Below are positions 41,801-50,498 of a stretch of DNA of 64,000 bases, in pieces. The stretch is from Prevotella sp. P3-122. Lineage in GTDB: Bacteria > Bacteroidota > Bacteroidia > Bacteroidales > Bacteroidaceae. Location of the stretch: positions 1 through 64,000 of the forward strand of contig NZ_NPJH01000038.1 in NCBI RefSeq assembly GCF_002251365.1. Reading direction: 5' to 3'. The notes below the pieces were generated by a model, which ran no database searches, was not told the DNA's origin, and saw only the letters and a list, made by a program, of their open reading frames with translations. The stretch's first letter is position 1, and each line of letters starts with the position of its first letter. The position numbers and the translations under genes were made by a program.

Positions 41801-44121
41801 TTACTTATAATGACAACCCGGATAATCTGAACGCTGCATTCAGTGTAACATATATTATCAAGGGCAAGACGGCAGATACTTATGCTACTGCATCACCAGC
41901 TCCTGGTGTCGTTGAGAGCCTGAAGGATATCTATGTAACATTCAATGAGTGTGGGGCATGCGCATGGTCATACGAGATTATGCCTACTATCACATTGCCT
42001 GATGGAAGCGTGAAGACTCTGACAAGTGAAGAAGCTACCTACGACTGGAATAATCCTGACATACGTGTGGTATGGCTCAAGCTTTCCGAGGCCCTTACTG
42101 CTCCTGGCGATTATGTCCTGAACTTCCCTGCAGGAACTATATTACTGGATGAAGATGTGCCATCTAAGGCAGTATCGTTCACCTATACCATAGAGGCAGG
42201 AAACACAATCGACGTTACCGTCAACCCAGCTCCGGGTGAGGTAAGCAGCCTTAGCAGCTTCGTTCTCTCGTTCGCTGACGACCCATCGTTAACAAATACC
42301 TACTGGAATAATGCTATTGATGAGAGTAATGCTCCTTATGTCATCGATGCCGATGGCAACAAGTACGCTTGCACCTACGACTATGACTGGAATGGTGACG
42401 AGGAACTGATGGTGACACTCAGCGAGAACATTACAACCGCAGGCAGCTACAAGCTCGTCATACCTGCTGGTGCCGTTATGCTCAATGGTGTGGCTACCGA
42501 CTCCGATATCAAGTTCAACTATACCGTAACTGGTGAAGGCGGCAGCTCTGCATGGAATGTCACATCCGACCCGGCAAACGGTTCAAAGGTAACCTCTCTT
42601 GAAACTGTTGTCCTGACATTCAACGACTTCGACCCAAGCAACGGTATCGAATACGCATACGATGAGCCTATGGTTCTTACCGACCCCAATGGCGTTGAGC
42701 ATAAGCTGTCGTGGACTAACGCCGAGTTCCATAACGGTGCGTATAATGCCGTTAGGATAGCATTGCTGGAGGCTAATGACGATGCATGGACACAGATCGA
42801 CTGCACAACTCCAGGTACATATACTCTTACCATCCCTGCAAACTCTGTATGGGAATACAATAACCAGAGCAATATCATCAACGAGGACCTTGTCTTCACC
42901 TGGACAGTTGTAAAGCCATGGGCTGTTGAGGTAACTCCTGAGAACGGTTCTACAGTGAAGGTTCTCGAGGGTGTCACCGTCACCTTCCCAGACTTCAATA
43001 CCTCAGATGGTGTAGCATACGATGGTGAGACTCCGTTGGTACTCACCGACCCGGATGGTGTTGCACACAAAATCACTCCATACGCTGTAAATCAGTATGA
43101 AGGGGCGTATAACGCTATCTCGGTAATACTCTTCGATGAGAACAACGAGGAAATAGATGGTAGCAAGCGTGGTACATACACGCTCACCATACCTGCCGGT
43201 TGTATCAATGACTATACCGATGAAACCAATACCAATACAGAATTCACATTCTCTTGGAATGTAGAGGGTATAGACGTGACTGTCAATCCGGCAAATGGTG
43301 CTGAGGTAGAGAGCCTGAAGCAGATTTCCGTAACATTCGGCGACTATCAGGTTGTTGACTGGAACTGGGCTGCTGTCAGGGAGACTCCGCTGATCTTCTT
43401 CGACAACACGGGAGATCCTGTACAGCTCACCATCGACAATCTCGACATAGACAACAAGAGCACTAACACCCTGCTCATCACGCTGCCTGAGGAGTACACT
43501 GCCGTTGGTACTTACAGCCTCACTATCCCATCTGGATATGTGGTTGTGAACACAACTACACAGGAGACCCTCGACATGGACCTCAGCTTCTCTTGGAAGA
43601 TAAAGGGCGAGCCTCTGACCATCACTCCTACACCGGGTGTTGTTGATGAAATCGGTATGGTATTCATTACCTTCAACGATATCGACCCGAACATAGGTAT
43701 TGTAATCAACCAGGATGCCTACAACGAGAATCCAGCTGTCTTCACCGACAAGGATGGTAAGGAGACCGTGATTGGTTTCCGCCGTATCAACCAGATGTAC
43801 CCGACAAACAACACTATCGCCATCACTCTGCCTGTTGACGACAACATCACCGAGGTTGGCACCTATAAGCTCTTCATCCCTGCCAACACCGTTTACGGCT
43901 ATCTTGACAAGAGCGTGGTATATGCTGAGGACATCAACATAGAGTGGACTATCACTACTGCCAGCGGCATCTACGGCATCTTCGCCGGCAAGAACGAGAA
44001 GGTAAATGTCTTCACCATCGACGGCAAGGCTGTTCTGAAGAACGCCGATGCAAGCGACCTCAAGCAGCTCGCTCCTGGTAAGCTTTACATTATCAATGGC
44101 AAGAAGTTTGTCGTTAAGTAA
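38869..44121 (+). CDS. Large secreted protein of tandem Ig-like repeats
   Basis: About 1750 residues. The ATG at 38869 starts MRETYYSKESLLSRTLMLLAL, a signal peptide cleaved near AKAEG; the 20 codons before it overlap the promoter region. After a domain holding DPYVIKAGETLTM, about eleven beta-sandwich repeats of 100-160 residues follow. Each opens with a phrase like VTVNPAPGEVSSLSSFVLSF and closes with GTYTLTIPAG. Repeats are diverged, so this is an old array. The end, VNVFTIDGK then LYIINGKKFVVK, resembles the tail on the GH27 and PL11 enzymes here and suggests type IX export. No catalytic motif is seen. Surface adhesion or glycan binding is a guess. Followed by a clear terminator. Confidence 0.85.
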   Translation: MRETYYSKESLLSRTLMLLALLLTFGWSGAKAEGSGTQDDPYVIKAGETLTMPQMKAFYAKFVVPEDVTTDDAALVLDGLKDMFLKVYSDAAYSTDITQDSWYSGSSPWTLKVPISNGTKAGTTYYFYESFPMNTTNIEVTYGAGAATVEKPLTRLSVTPAEGQNLTASSSLVSLQYSRNDIKVTSCVMEVYSHGTDTPELKATKSLAANVQGAFVSIEPKTQLIALYNEGKLDACDTIKVKVGVKAVSGDNTIWLNGVENSVDEISYIATEKPVMLTKTVNTPGNGLDTFLSWMPADYANGLAQLHFDGALDTQNAPVVKLMYGDIESDGEYYEEVLPVKFFGDNILAVDLRGKLRTPATMNIASLKVYDTITLSVKGVKAADGTFVYSDGVGSLGSFSFDYTYKAVEYATTVDFTPASGASIDNVKSIELWANETGDGKATFAGVQFAYTDGGEAKTVVVPMSQITSEADPDEANATIYTIPVPEFSRDADTQVVLTLTGLSTPDGLDHSADFTATYTTAGHTAAVAAVTSALMVSGDNTIDLITAESIEKLIADSDVKIATSMDDAIGCMQWQVVNTTTGETVKAVYDTTEKNGEGHWTFWVPIDYKFFEGNQYGIILKGWTDATAKNNGEAPIFEQTITVAGATKEYKYSSVTLVEPAELLYSQNEANFSLESAEDKTISFTFSDAVTVDQAFVALGFGETDNCDVAMSNDNKTVTLTIPDYVLSTYTNFTVSMLVKDAEGLVVKGNNGEEDNSFISVYVDAKFNLPYASVVEPAKDATVEKISSIKFGYSKGIGEGTGKIVIMDKLRNTIATQKSMTPVVPADQEDNWDYIPTEIIVNFDKEITAPGTYVVYVPEGVFNLDLSAQGFAVKSNHEETFSLTVDGEVIPEAPANVTVTPAAGNVESLNEIVLTFNDYETCAWTFAVAPTITLPNGETHNIKNYEFGAADNELKCTMPQTLTDEGTYVLTIPAGAVTYNDNPDNLNAAFSVTYIIKGKTADTYATASPAPGVVESLKDIYVTFNECGACAWSYEIMPTITLPDGSVKTLTSEEATYDWNNPDIRVVWLKLSEALTAPGDYVLNFPAGTILLDEDVPSKAVSFTYTIEAGNTIDVTVNPAPGEVSSLSSFVLSFADDPSLTNTYWNNAIDESNAPYVIDADGNKYACTYDYDWNGDEELMVTLSENITTAGSYKLVIPAGAVMLNGVATDSDIKFNYTVTGEGGSSAWNVTSDPANGSKVTSLETVVLTFNDFDPSNGIEYAYDEPMVLTDPNGVEHKLSWTNAEFHNGAYNAVRIALLEANDDAWTQIDCTTPGTYTLTIPANSVWEYNNQSNIINEDLVFTWTVVKPWAVEVTPENGSTVKVLEGVTVTFPDFNTSDGVAYDGETPLVLTDPDGVAHKITPYAVNQYEGAYNAISVILFDENNEEIDGSKRGTYTLTIPAGCINDYTDETNTNTEFTFSWNVEGIDVTVNPANGAEVESLKQISVTFGDYQVVDWNWAAVRETPLIFFDNTGDPVQLTIDNLDIDNKSTNTLLITLPEEYTAVGTYSLTIPSGYVVVNTTTQETLDMDLSFSWKIKGEPLTITPTPGVVDEIGMVFITFNDIDPNIGIVINQDAYNENPAVFTDKDGKETVIGFRRINQMYPTNNTIAITLPVDDNITEVGTYKLFIPANTVYGYLDKSVVYAEDINIEWTITTASGIYGIFAGKNEKVNVFTIDGKAVLKNADASDLKQLAPGKLYIINGKKFVVK

Positions 44122-44152
44122 ACGGAACAGATTTCTGTAATATTCTTATCAA

Positions 44153-44182
44153 GGGCACTCACTTCGTGTGGGTGCCCTTTTT
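44153..44182 (+). terminator. Terminator after the Ig-like repeat gene
   Basis: GGGCAC (44153-44158) pairs with GTGCCC (44172-44177), extended by CAC/GTG around a TTCG-centred loop, then TTTTT. Confidence 0.8.
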
Positions 44183-44211
44183 GTGCGTGTTTTCTTATTC
44201 TCAGGAAATAG

Positions 44212-44243
44212 TTTGGTACATGAGAGTTTTTTGCCTATCTTTG
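44212..44243 (+). promoter_or_regulatory. Promoter of the glycosyltransferase gene
   Basis: TTTG at 44212-44215, 20 bp, TATCTTTG at 44236-44243; the ATG is 25 bp further on. Confidence 0.75.
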
Positions 44244-44268
44244 CAAAACGAACCTAAACCGCATTGCA

Positions 44269-45291
44269 ATGAGAGAATTACATCCAGCCAAAATAGACGT
44301 AGCCGTGCTGCTGCTCTTCTTCAACCGTCCTTCCACATTCCGCCTTGTCTTCGACGAGGTGCGCAAGGCACGACCCTCCCGGCTGTTCCTTTATCAGGAT
44401 GGCCCCAGGTCGGACAAAGACCTGCAGGGAATAGCGGAATGCCGTGCCATTGCAGAGCAGATAGACTGGGAGTGTGACGTTCACCGTATGTACCAGGAAA
44501 AGAACGTGGGCTGCGACCCGTCTGAATACATATCTCAGAAATGGGCCTTCTCGATAGTCGACAAGTGCATCGTGCTTGAGGATGACGACCAGCCAAGCCA
44601 GGCGTTCTTCCCATTCTGCAAGGAGATGCTCGACCGCTATGAGCACGATGACAGGATATCCATGGTGGCCGGCTTCAATGTCGACGAGGTGACACCCGGC
44701 GTGCCCTACAGCTATTTCTTTACCTCTGTGTGCTCCATCTGGGGCTGGGCATCGTGGCGGAGGGTTATAGACAAATGGGATGGCAGCTATTCGTTCCTTG
44801 ACGACGAGTTTGCCTGCCGCCAGCTCGAGAGCCTGATAGAGGCACGTGGCGTGAGGAGCAATTTCATGAAGATTTGCCGTGACCATAAGGCATCAGGAAA
44901 AGAATATTACGAGAGCATTTTCTGGGCATACATGCTTATGAACAACGGGCTTGCCGTGATGCCCACCCGTAACCTCATAAGCAATGTCGGCGCCACGGCT
45001 GACTCCACTCATTATGGTGCCCTGCAGACAATGCCCCGACGGTTGCGGAGGCTTTTCCAGATGAGGCATTTCGAGATAGAATTCCCTCTTGTCCATCCTA
45101 CGCATGTCATGGAGTATGCCGAATACAAGGAGCATTTCTATAAAGTGAACTGCTGGGGACATCCATGGATAAAAATAGGCCGCTCCATGGAGGAGCTGGC
45201 CTATAACCTTGCTGAAGGCAACTTCAGCGTAATCGTGCGCTCGCTGAGCAAGAGAATTAATAAGTGGATGGGGAAGGAAAAATTCTCCTGA
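44269..45291 (+). CDS. Glycosyltransferase family 2/A-type
   Basis: A 340-residue cytoplasmic glycosyltransferase of the GT-A fold. LLLFFNRPSTFRLVFDEVRK and RLFLYQDGPR form the nucleotide-sugar binding half; CIVLEDDDQPS holds the acidic metal-binding (DxD) motif; SVCSIWGWASWRRVID is a block common in Bacteroidetes transferases labelled hemolysin or HlpA-like. It probably adds a sugar to a surface glycan. No other glycan-assembly gene is adjacent. It converges with the GH97 gene, with a perfect 13-bp hairpin between them. Acceptor and donor unknown. Confidence 0.8.
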   Translation: MRELHPAKIDVAVLLLFFNRPSTFRLVFDEVRKARPSRLFLYQDGPRSDKDLQGIAECRAIAEQIDWECDVHRMYQEKNVGCDPSEYISQKWAFSIVDKCIVLEDDDQPSQAFFPFCKEMLDRYEHDDRISMVAGFNVDEVTPGVPYSYFFTSVCSIWGWASWRRVIDKWDGSYSFLDDEFACRQLESLIEARGVRSNFMKICRDHKASGKEYYESIFWAYMLMNNGLAVMPTRNLISNVGATADSTHYGALQTMPRRLRRLFQMRHFEIEFPLVHPTHVMEYAEYKEHFYKVNCWGHPWIKIGRSMEELAYNLAEGNFSVIVRSLSKRINKWMGKEKFS

Positions 45292-45310
45292 GCCCCATCC
45301 CTATGAATTC

Positions 45311-45347
45311 TGGATGCTCCGGACTTCAGGGCTGTCCGGAGCATCCA
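45311..45347. terminator. Bidirectional hairpin between convergent genes
   Basis: TGGATGCTCCGGA (45311-45323) pairs perfectly with TCCGGAGCATCCA (45335-45347). No long T-run on either side, but the position between two convergent stops fits a shared terminator. Confidence 0.55.
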
Positions 45348-45349
45348 GG

Positions 45350-47314
45350 CTATTCAACAATTACCAGTCCTCCCATGCCCTGGATGGTAACCTTTGCCGT
45401 ACCGTCCTTGGCAACCTTTATGGTTTTCATTGTTGGCGTGGGCAGCTCCTCGCCCTTCTTCTTCGGAGCGTCTACGTAGCAAGTCACCGTCTTCCCGGCA
45501 AACATCGGCAACGAGAGCCTAAGCGTCATGGCCTCCTGGGTTCCGTTGAGTCCTGCCACATACCATTTGTCGCCTGTGCGTCGTGCCAATACGACATGGC
45601 GTGTGGGATAGCCGTCTATATACCTGGTCTCGTCCCAAGTGGTGGGAAGGGTTTTGAGGAAGTCTATCTCGAACTGCGGAAGCTCATCTAGGTTGTTTGG
45701 GCACATGGCGACACAGTTGACGCTTGTCTGTATGACTATACCTGAAGCAATCTCGAAGATGTCTGATGTGTAGCGTGGATGTCCGCTCTTGTTGTCCTGG
45801 TTCATGCGCTTGTTCATGATGATGCCGCCCCAGTCGGCACTGCCAAGGGCATTGCGTGAGAAGGGGTGCATGGTGAGCTCGAAGCCCTCCTGACGGGCAT
45901 GGTGGTCGGTGAAGCGTACGTTCTCAGATGCCAGCAGGGCCTCGGAGGAGACATAGTTGGGGTACATGCGCTCCCATCCGCGTGGAATGGTGCATCCGTG
46001 GAAGATTACCTGCAGCCCGTAGCGGTTGGCGTCGACGAGGATGTCCTCATACAGTTTCATCATCTCCTGCTTGTCGCTGCCAAAGAAGTCCACCTTTATT
46101 CCGGCAATGTTGTGGAGCTTCATCCATGCCATCTCCTCATCGCGTGCATACGATGTGTTCATCCTTCCGCGCGGTCCTTGTGGGGCATCGTTCCAGAAGC
46201 CGTTGGAGTTGTACCATAGCAGCAGGCGTACGCCCTTCGACTGTGCGTACCTCGACAGCTCCTCTATGCGGCTGCGGCCTATCTGCTTGTCCCACAGTCC
46301 GTCAACAAGACAATACTCATAGCCCATGGTTGCCGCAAGGTCGATGAACTTCACCTGGTCGTCGTAGTTCACCGAGCCGTCCTGCCACATCAGCCAGCTC
46401 CAAGTGTAGCGTCCGGGCTTATACTCCTGAGACGGCTTGTAAAGCGGCTCGACAAGGTCGTAGGGTATTGTTGTCTCTACGATGGGCTTGAGTGTGTTGC
46501 CTACGGTGATGGTTCTCCACGGCGTGCTTCCCGGTACGGTGATGCCCACAAACTCGCTGCCAAGTCCGTTCATTTCTGTCTTGTTCGGGAAAGCGATGGT
46601 ATATCCCTTGCCTTTCTCGTAGTCGGAGAGGTGGCATCCCGCATAGTTGCTGCCATTGCCGGTCTCGCCAACGAGCACCCATCCGTCATCGCCGATATGG
46701 AAAAGACAGGGCAGGGTATATCCCTCGCCAAACTTCGACTTCACGTCCATTGGGGTATCGGCGGTGTATTCCTCCTCGTATGATGGCTTTGTACGCTCCC
46801 ATCCCACCATGGTCTCGCTTTGCGGGCAGATGAAAGTGGTGGTGTGGTCGGGGAAGTTGAATGCGCTGGCCTCACCGTAGATGACGGCACATTTTGGGTT
46901 GTCACCATTGCCGCGGTGCAGAGTATACCTGTATGCGACATCGTTGTCGGAAACCATGAACGTCACGGTCATGTCCATCTTCTTCCCGTTAGTGAACACT
47001 ATGTCGGTCTTGTTCGCAACGTAGTGGGACGAGGATGTCTTTGTCCTCGTCATGGTGTACGAGCGGTCCACCTTGCTCTCGTCTGCCGACTTGATGGTCA
47101 GTCCCTGTGTGTAGTCACCGATATTGGTGCGCAGGCCAAGGGCTGACGGGGTAAGCATGGGTTTCTCGTCGTAGGTTACGGAGTATGCAGCCTTGCCGCC
47201 ATTGTCGGTTATCACTACGGCAAGCCTGCCGTCGGGGGATGTCACCTTGACATCCTTTGCCATAACGGTGGCTGCCGCCATAGCTGATAGGGATAATAGA
47301 ATAGCTTTCTTCAT
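45350..47314 (-). CDS. Secreted GH97 glycoside hydrolase (alpha-galactosidase/alpha-glucosidase)
   Basis: A 654-residue enzyme with a signal peptide (MKKAILLSLSAMAAATVMA). It has the three-part GH97 layout: N-terminal beta-super-sandwich (DVKVTSPDGRLAVVI start), central barrel from about 290 (YTWSWLMWQDGSVNYDDQ, EYCLVDGLWD), and C-terminal beta domain (about 560 on). AGIKVDFFGSDKQEMM places an Asp where the retaining alpha-galactosidase members carry their nucleophile, instead of the Glu set of inverting SusB-like alpha-glucosidases, so alpha-galactosidase is favoured. It would act in the periplasm. A GH27 enzyme with overlapping activity is encoded at 2 kb. Confidence 0.88.
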   Translation of the reverse strand: MKKAILLSLSAMAAATVMAKDVKVTSPDGRLAVVITDNGGKAAYSVTYDEKPMLTPSALGLRTNIGDYTQGLTIKSADESKVDRSYTMTRTKTSSSHYVANKTDIVFTNGKKMDMTVTFMVSDNDVAYRYTLHRGNGDNPKCAVIYGEASAFNFPDHTTTFICPQSETMVGWERTKPSYEEEYTADTPMDVKSKFGEGYTLPCLFHIGDDGWVLVGETGNGSNYAGCHLSDYEKGKGYTIAFPNKTEMNGLGSEFVGITVPGSTPWRTITVGNTLKPIVETTIPYDLVEPLYKPSQEYKPGRYTWSWLMWQDGSVNYDDQVKFIDLAATMGYEYCLVDGLWDKQIGRSRIEELSRYAQSKGVRLLLWYNSNGFWNDAPQGPRGRMNTSYARDEEMAWMKLHNIAGIKVDFFGSDKQEMMKLYEDILVDANRYGLQVIFHGCTIPRGWERMYPNYVSSEALLASENVRFTDHHARQEGFELTMHPFSRNALGSADWGGIIMNKRMNQDNKSGHPRYTSDIFEIASGIVIQTSVNCVAMCPNNLDELPQFEIDFLKTLPTTWDETRYIDGYPTRHVVLARRTGDKWYVAGLNGTQEAMTLRLSLPMFAGKTVTCYVDAPKKKGEELPTPTMKTIKVAKDGTAKVTIQGMGGLVIVE

Positions 47315-47356
47315 GTTTTTTGTATTATAGGTTTTTCTTATTGGTTTTGTAGGGTA

Positions 47357-48085
47357 TTATAACACTTGGAATTTCATTCCGATGGACAGTCCGAAGACAT
47401 CCCAGAACTTGGCCTCTCCGTTGCGGTAGAATTTCATGAAGTATATGTCGCAAGTGCTCAGCTCGTAGAATGCCGTTATGCTCTTCACGGCCTTGCGTCT
47501 GCTGTTTGGGATAATCTTCGTCACGCGCTGTCCAACGAATATGTTCGGCCTGAACTTGGTTGAGAAAGGATAGTACCCGCCAGAGTATTTTGTTGGCTGC
47601 TTCGCCCAGAACTCGTGACCGTAGACGGTGTTGAAGTATAGTCCGCACTCCAATGGCTCCAAGGCCCATCCGCGCCGAAGGTATATCGACCATGGGATGT
47701 AGTTCTGCTTTAGCGTCATGGTGACCTTTGCGCGATGGGAGTCGTATTTGGGTATGTAACCGATGAGCAGGTGGGTCTCCCACTGCCGGCGTTTGCCGTA
47801 GTCCCATCCCACGCCTATCGATACCAGTCCCATGTTGCCGGCAAACTGCATGATGTGCTGCGTGGGTATGAGACTTGCCCAGTGTTGGCGCATGTAGTGT
47901 ACCCTCTTGTCGTACTTGCTTGTTCTTGTGGCAGAGTCAAGAGGATGATTGATGTCGGCAAGAGAGTCTGCGCCAATGTACAACTGTGAGTCGCTGACAC
48001 GTGTGCTGTCGGTATTGTTGTCTGCCAATGCATTGACAGGAGCCAATATGGCCATGATGGCAAGGCTAAAGACGAACCACTTCAT
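47357..48085 (-). CDS. Hypothetical envelope protein
   Basis: A 242-residue protein starting MKWFVFSLAIMAILAPVNALA, a signal peptide; 14 codons upstream are open but overlap the phosphoesterase gene. No enzyme motif is visible. Alternating aromatic and charged segments (THLLIGYIPKY, GLYFNTVYGHEFW, ITAFYELSTCDIYFMKFY) and the ending FGLSIGMKFQVL suggest an outer-membrane beta barrel. Its start overlaps the end of the phosphoesterase lipoprotein gene by 20 bp, so they are co-translated. I do not recognise the family by name. Confidence 0.65.
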   Translation of the reverse strand: MKWFVFSLAIMAILAPVNALADNNTDSTRVSDSQLYIGADSLADINHPLDSATRTSKYDKRVHYMRQHWASLIPTQHIMQFAGNMGLVSIGVGWDYGKRRQWETHLLIGYIPKYDSHRAKVTMTLKQNYIPWSIYLRRGWALEPLECGLYFNTVYGHEFWAKQPTKYSGGYYPFSTKFRPNIFVGQRVTKIIPNSRRKAVKSITAFYELSTCDIYFMKFYRNGEAKFWDVFGLSIGMKFQVL

Positions 48086-48899
48086 TGCTGTAACCTTTAG
48101 GAGTGATGACAAATATGCGGTATTCACGCTTTGATGCCGACGCTACCTCGTAATAGATGACTCCGTTGCCGAAGAAGTCGTGCTCCTCGGTATGGTGACC
48201 GTGGCCATACATGCAGAACAGCAGGCCCGGGAACTGCGTGATGTAGTAGTTGAAAGGCTTCACGACATTGTTGTTGAACTGCTCGCTAAAGGGTGCGGCG
48301 TGCATGCAGACAATGGTGCGGTCGAAGACGGTGGTGTCGGCAATGGCCTCCCGCTCCATGAAGTCGAAGTCGGGAATAGGCTCGGAATAGTCGTATTCAA
48401 TGGCATTGGTGTTCAGGCATACTATCTTTATCCTTCCGGCGACAAAGCTGAAATCGTTGTTGCCGTACATCTTTGCGTATGCCTCATTGCCTGTGCCCAG
48501 GCAGTCGTGGTTGCCCTGCATGACGACATACGGCTTGTTGAGCCTCTCCATCTTCTTGCGTGTCCAGAGATATTCCTGCGTGGAGCCAAAGTCGGTGATG
48601 TCGCCGAGATGCACCACGAAATCGATGCTGTCCCTGCGGTTGATGTCGTCAATAATCGCCCCAAGGTCGTTGTACCACTGATGGGAGTCGCTTATGAAGG
48701 CTATGCGCACGGTGTCACGTCCTGCGCACGTCTTCTCTATAGTGGCGATGTTGTTTTGGTTGATATTTGTCGCACCAGTTATACGGGTGTCGTAAGGGTG
48801 TATGTCAAATACGGTGTCGCACGACGGCAACAGCAGCACTGTCATTAGCAGTATTACTGCAAGCTTTATAATAGGTTTAGTTAGACGGGTTATGTTCAT
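48066..48899 (-). CDS. Metallophosphoesterase lipoprotein
   Basis: A 277-residue protein from ATG 48899, beginning MNITRLTKPIIKLAVILLMT and ending its signal at the lipobox LLPSC. Calcineurin-like phosphoesterase motifs are all present: FISDSHQ (D-x-H), VHLGDITDFG (GDxxD), VMQGNHDC (GNHD), IVCMHAAPF and YGHGHHTEE (GHxH). It would bind two metals and hydrolyse a phosphoester or pyrophosphate outside the cytoplasm; substrate unknown. A TATCTTTG box at 48959-48952 is the likely promoter, and the leader contains the small dyad TTGGACA/TGTCCAA (48923-48940). The downstream barrel-like gene overlaps it by 20 bp. Confidence 0.85.
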   Translation of the reverse strand: MNITRLTKPIIKLAVILLMTVLLLPSCDTVFDIHPYDTRITGATNINQNNIATIEKTCAGRDTVRIAFISDSHQWYNDLGAIIDDINRRDSIDFVVHLGDITDFGSTQEYLWTRKKMERLNKPYVVMQGNHDCLGTGNEAYAKMYGNNDFSFVAGRIKIVCLNTNAIEYDYSEPIPDFDFMEREAIADTTVFDRTIVCMHAAPFSEQFNNNVVKPFNYYITQFPGLLFCMYGHGHHTEEHDFFGNGVIYYEVASASKREYRIFVITPKGYSNEVVRL

Positions 48900-48951
48900 T
48901 TGGCTTCTTCGGTCATTATGTCTTGGACAGTGATGTCCAAACATCTGGGTA

Positions 48952-48959
48952 CAAAGATA
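48952..48959 (-). promoter_or_regulatory. Promoter -7 box of the phosphoesterase operon
   Basis: TATCTTTG on the minus strand, 52 bp before the ATG at 48899. Confidence 0.5.
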
Positions 48960-49133
48960 CGGCTTTTTGTCTTTAAAACCATGACAAGACAAGTATTTTT
49001 CATTTTTTAAGTAGGGTATCCAGTTTGTTGTACCCAAAATGGAACTGTTCCTGATTTACTCTGACTACATGCTTGCAGAAAATACATTGACCAGCACGCG
49101 CTTACAGCGCGACTAAATGAAGGCTTTTACCAG

Positions 49134-49340
49134 GCAAAGCTTTGCGTTAGCGGTTGCAAAGCTTTGCATTGGCGATTGCAAAGCTTTGCGTGGGCAGTTG
49201 CAAAGCTTTGCGTTGGCGGTTGCAAAGCTTTGCGCCAGAGGTGGGCTAAACTGGCACTGAAATCGTCAGTACTATTCTGGATAATAGAAAAGGGAGGACA
49301 GACTCAACATACGGGGCATTGTAGCCCTCGGAAAATCTGC
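49134..49340 (+). repeat. Dispersed intergenic repeat, copy 2, with five 22-bp-spaced palindromes
   Basis: GCAAAGCTTTGC occurs at 49134, 49156, 49178, 49200 and 49222, a period of exactly 22 bp, with 10-bp links that vary (GTTAGCGGTT, ATTGGCGATT and so on). The part 49200-49340, two palindromes plus a tail, aligns with the minus strand of 16891-17034. No protein is likely. The whole gap 48960-49452 holds only repeats and a terminator. Confidence 0.8.
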
Positions 49341-49375
49341 AGAACCGGCAAATGGCCCGTAATGAGTTTATGCAA

Positions 49376-49420
49376 GAACAAAAAACAGGGTAAGCCATGC
49401 CCTACGGTGTGGTTTACCCT
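49376..49420 (-). terminator. Terminator of korAB
   Basis: On the minus strand CAGGGTAAACCA (49420-49409) pairs with TGGCTTACCCTG (49396-49385), one G-U, followed by TTTTTTGTTCTTG. It lies 33 bp after the korB stop. Confidence 0.75.
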
Positions 49421-49452
49421 GGTTGATGATAGGTGTTGTCAGACAGTGAAGA

Positions 49453-50457
49453 TTATTTCACTTCCCAGATATCGTTGGTCTCAAGTAGCTCCTCAAAGTT
49501 GTGGTATTTCTTCTGCTTGCTCACCTCTGCAATCTGCTCGTTCACGGCCTCGTCGTATGTTGGAGCCTCTACGTCGCGTATCACTCCGAGTGCCACGGGG
49601 AAGCCGTGCTCGTTGTCCATCATGGCGAGCTTCAGCTGCAGGGTGTTGTCCTCGCAGTGGGCATCGTGAACGAGGATGTCGTCGACGGTGATGCCGTTCT
49701 CGCCAATCTTCACCACTTTCAGTCCGAAGCCCTCCTGCATGAGTCCGTACTCGTTGTTCTCGCCGAAGATGAGCGGCTGGCCATGACGAACGTAGATGGC
49801 GTTGCGTGCCCTTCCCTCCTTTTTATATATGGAGTCGTAGGCACCGTTGTTGAAGATTACGCAGTTCTGAAGTATCTCGCACACGGAGGCTCCGTGGTGC
49901 TCGTGGGCAGCCTTTAGTATGGCTATGGTCTCGGGGCCGTCAGTGGCTACGGAGCGTGCGAAGAAGCGGCCGCGGGCACCGAAGCACAGCTCGGCAGGGC
50001 GGAATGGGTCCTCGACAGTGCCGTATGGGCTGGACTTCGACACGAAGCCTCGCGGAGAGGTTGGACTGTATTGTCCTTTGGTTAGTCCGTATATGCGGTT
50101 GTTGAGCAGTATCATGTTGAGGTTAATGTTTCGCCTCATGGCATGTATGAAGTGGTTGCCGCCAATGGCAAGGCCGTCACCATCACCGCTGATTTGCCAG
50201 ACGGTAAGGTTTGGGTTCACGACTTTCGCACCTGTGGCGATGGCCGCCGCGCGCCCGTGTATGGTCTGCATGGCATAGGTGTTGACATAGTATGGCAGTC
50301 GGCTTGAGCATCCGATACCCGATATCACTGCCGTCTGATAGGGCGGTACGCCAATCTCGGCCATGGCCTTCTGCAGGCTTGCCAGGAAGAAGTGGTCGCC
50401 ACATCCCGGGCACCATCTTGGCTGCCCTTTCTTGAAATCGTTGGCTGTATAGTTCAT
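49453..50457 (-). CDS. korB: 2-oxoacid:ferredoxin oxidoreductase, beta subunit
   Basis: A 334-residue thiamine-diphosphate subunit that oxidatively decarboxylates a 2-oxoacid, most likely 2-oxoglutarate, to acyl-CoA with reduction of ferredoxin. The opening RWCPGCGDHFFLASL holds Cys residues for an iron-sulfur cluster; ISGIGCSSRLPYY, TIHGRAAAIATG and SGDGDGLAIGGNHFIHAMRRN with LLNNRIYGLTKGQ make the TPP-Mg site. ATG 50457 is used; the frame extends five codons to a TTG. It follows korA by 41 bp. Oxoglutarate over pyruvate is inferred from the two-subunit form. Confidence 0.92.
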   Translation of the reverse strand: MNYTANDFKKGQPRWCPGCGDHFFLASLQKAMAEIGVPPYQTAVISGIGCSSRLPYYVNTYAMQTIHGRAAAIATGAKVVNPNLTVWQISGDGDGLAIGGNHFIHAMRRNINLNMILLNNRIYGLTKGQYSPTSPRGFVSKSSPYGTVEDPFRPAELCFGARGRFFARSVATDGPETIAILKAAHEHHGASVCEILQNCVIFNNGAYDSIYKKEGRARNAIYVRHGQPLIFGENNEYGLMQEGFGLKVVKIGENGITVDDILVHDAHCEDNTLQLKLAMMDNEHGFPVALGVIRDVEAPTYDEAVNEQIAEVSKQKKYHNFEELLETNDIWEVK

Positions 50458-50498
50458 GATGTATTGTGTCAATGGTTATTGTGTCGCCGTTGCGGCCG

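Noticed and set aside
49134..49233. CRISPR array (regular 22-bp spacing)
   Set aside because: The repeated unit is only a 12-bp palindrome with 10-bp links that resemble one another; no cas genes; links too short for spacers.
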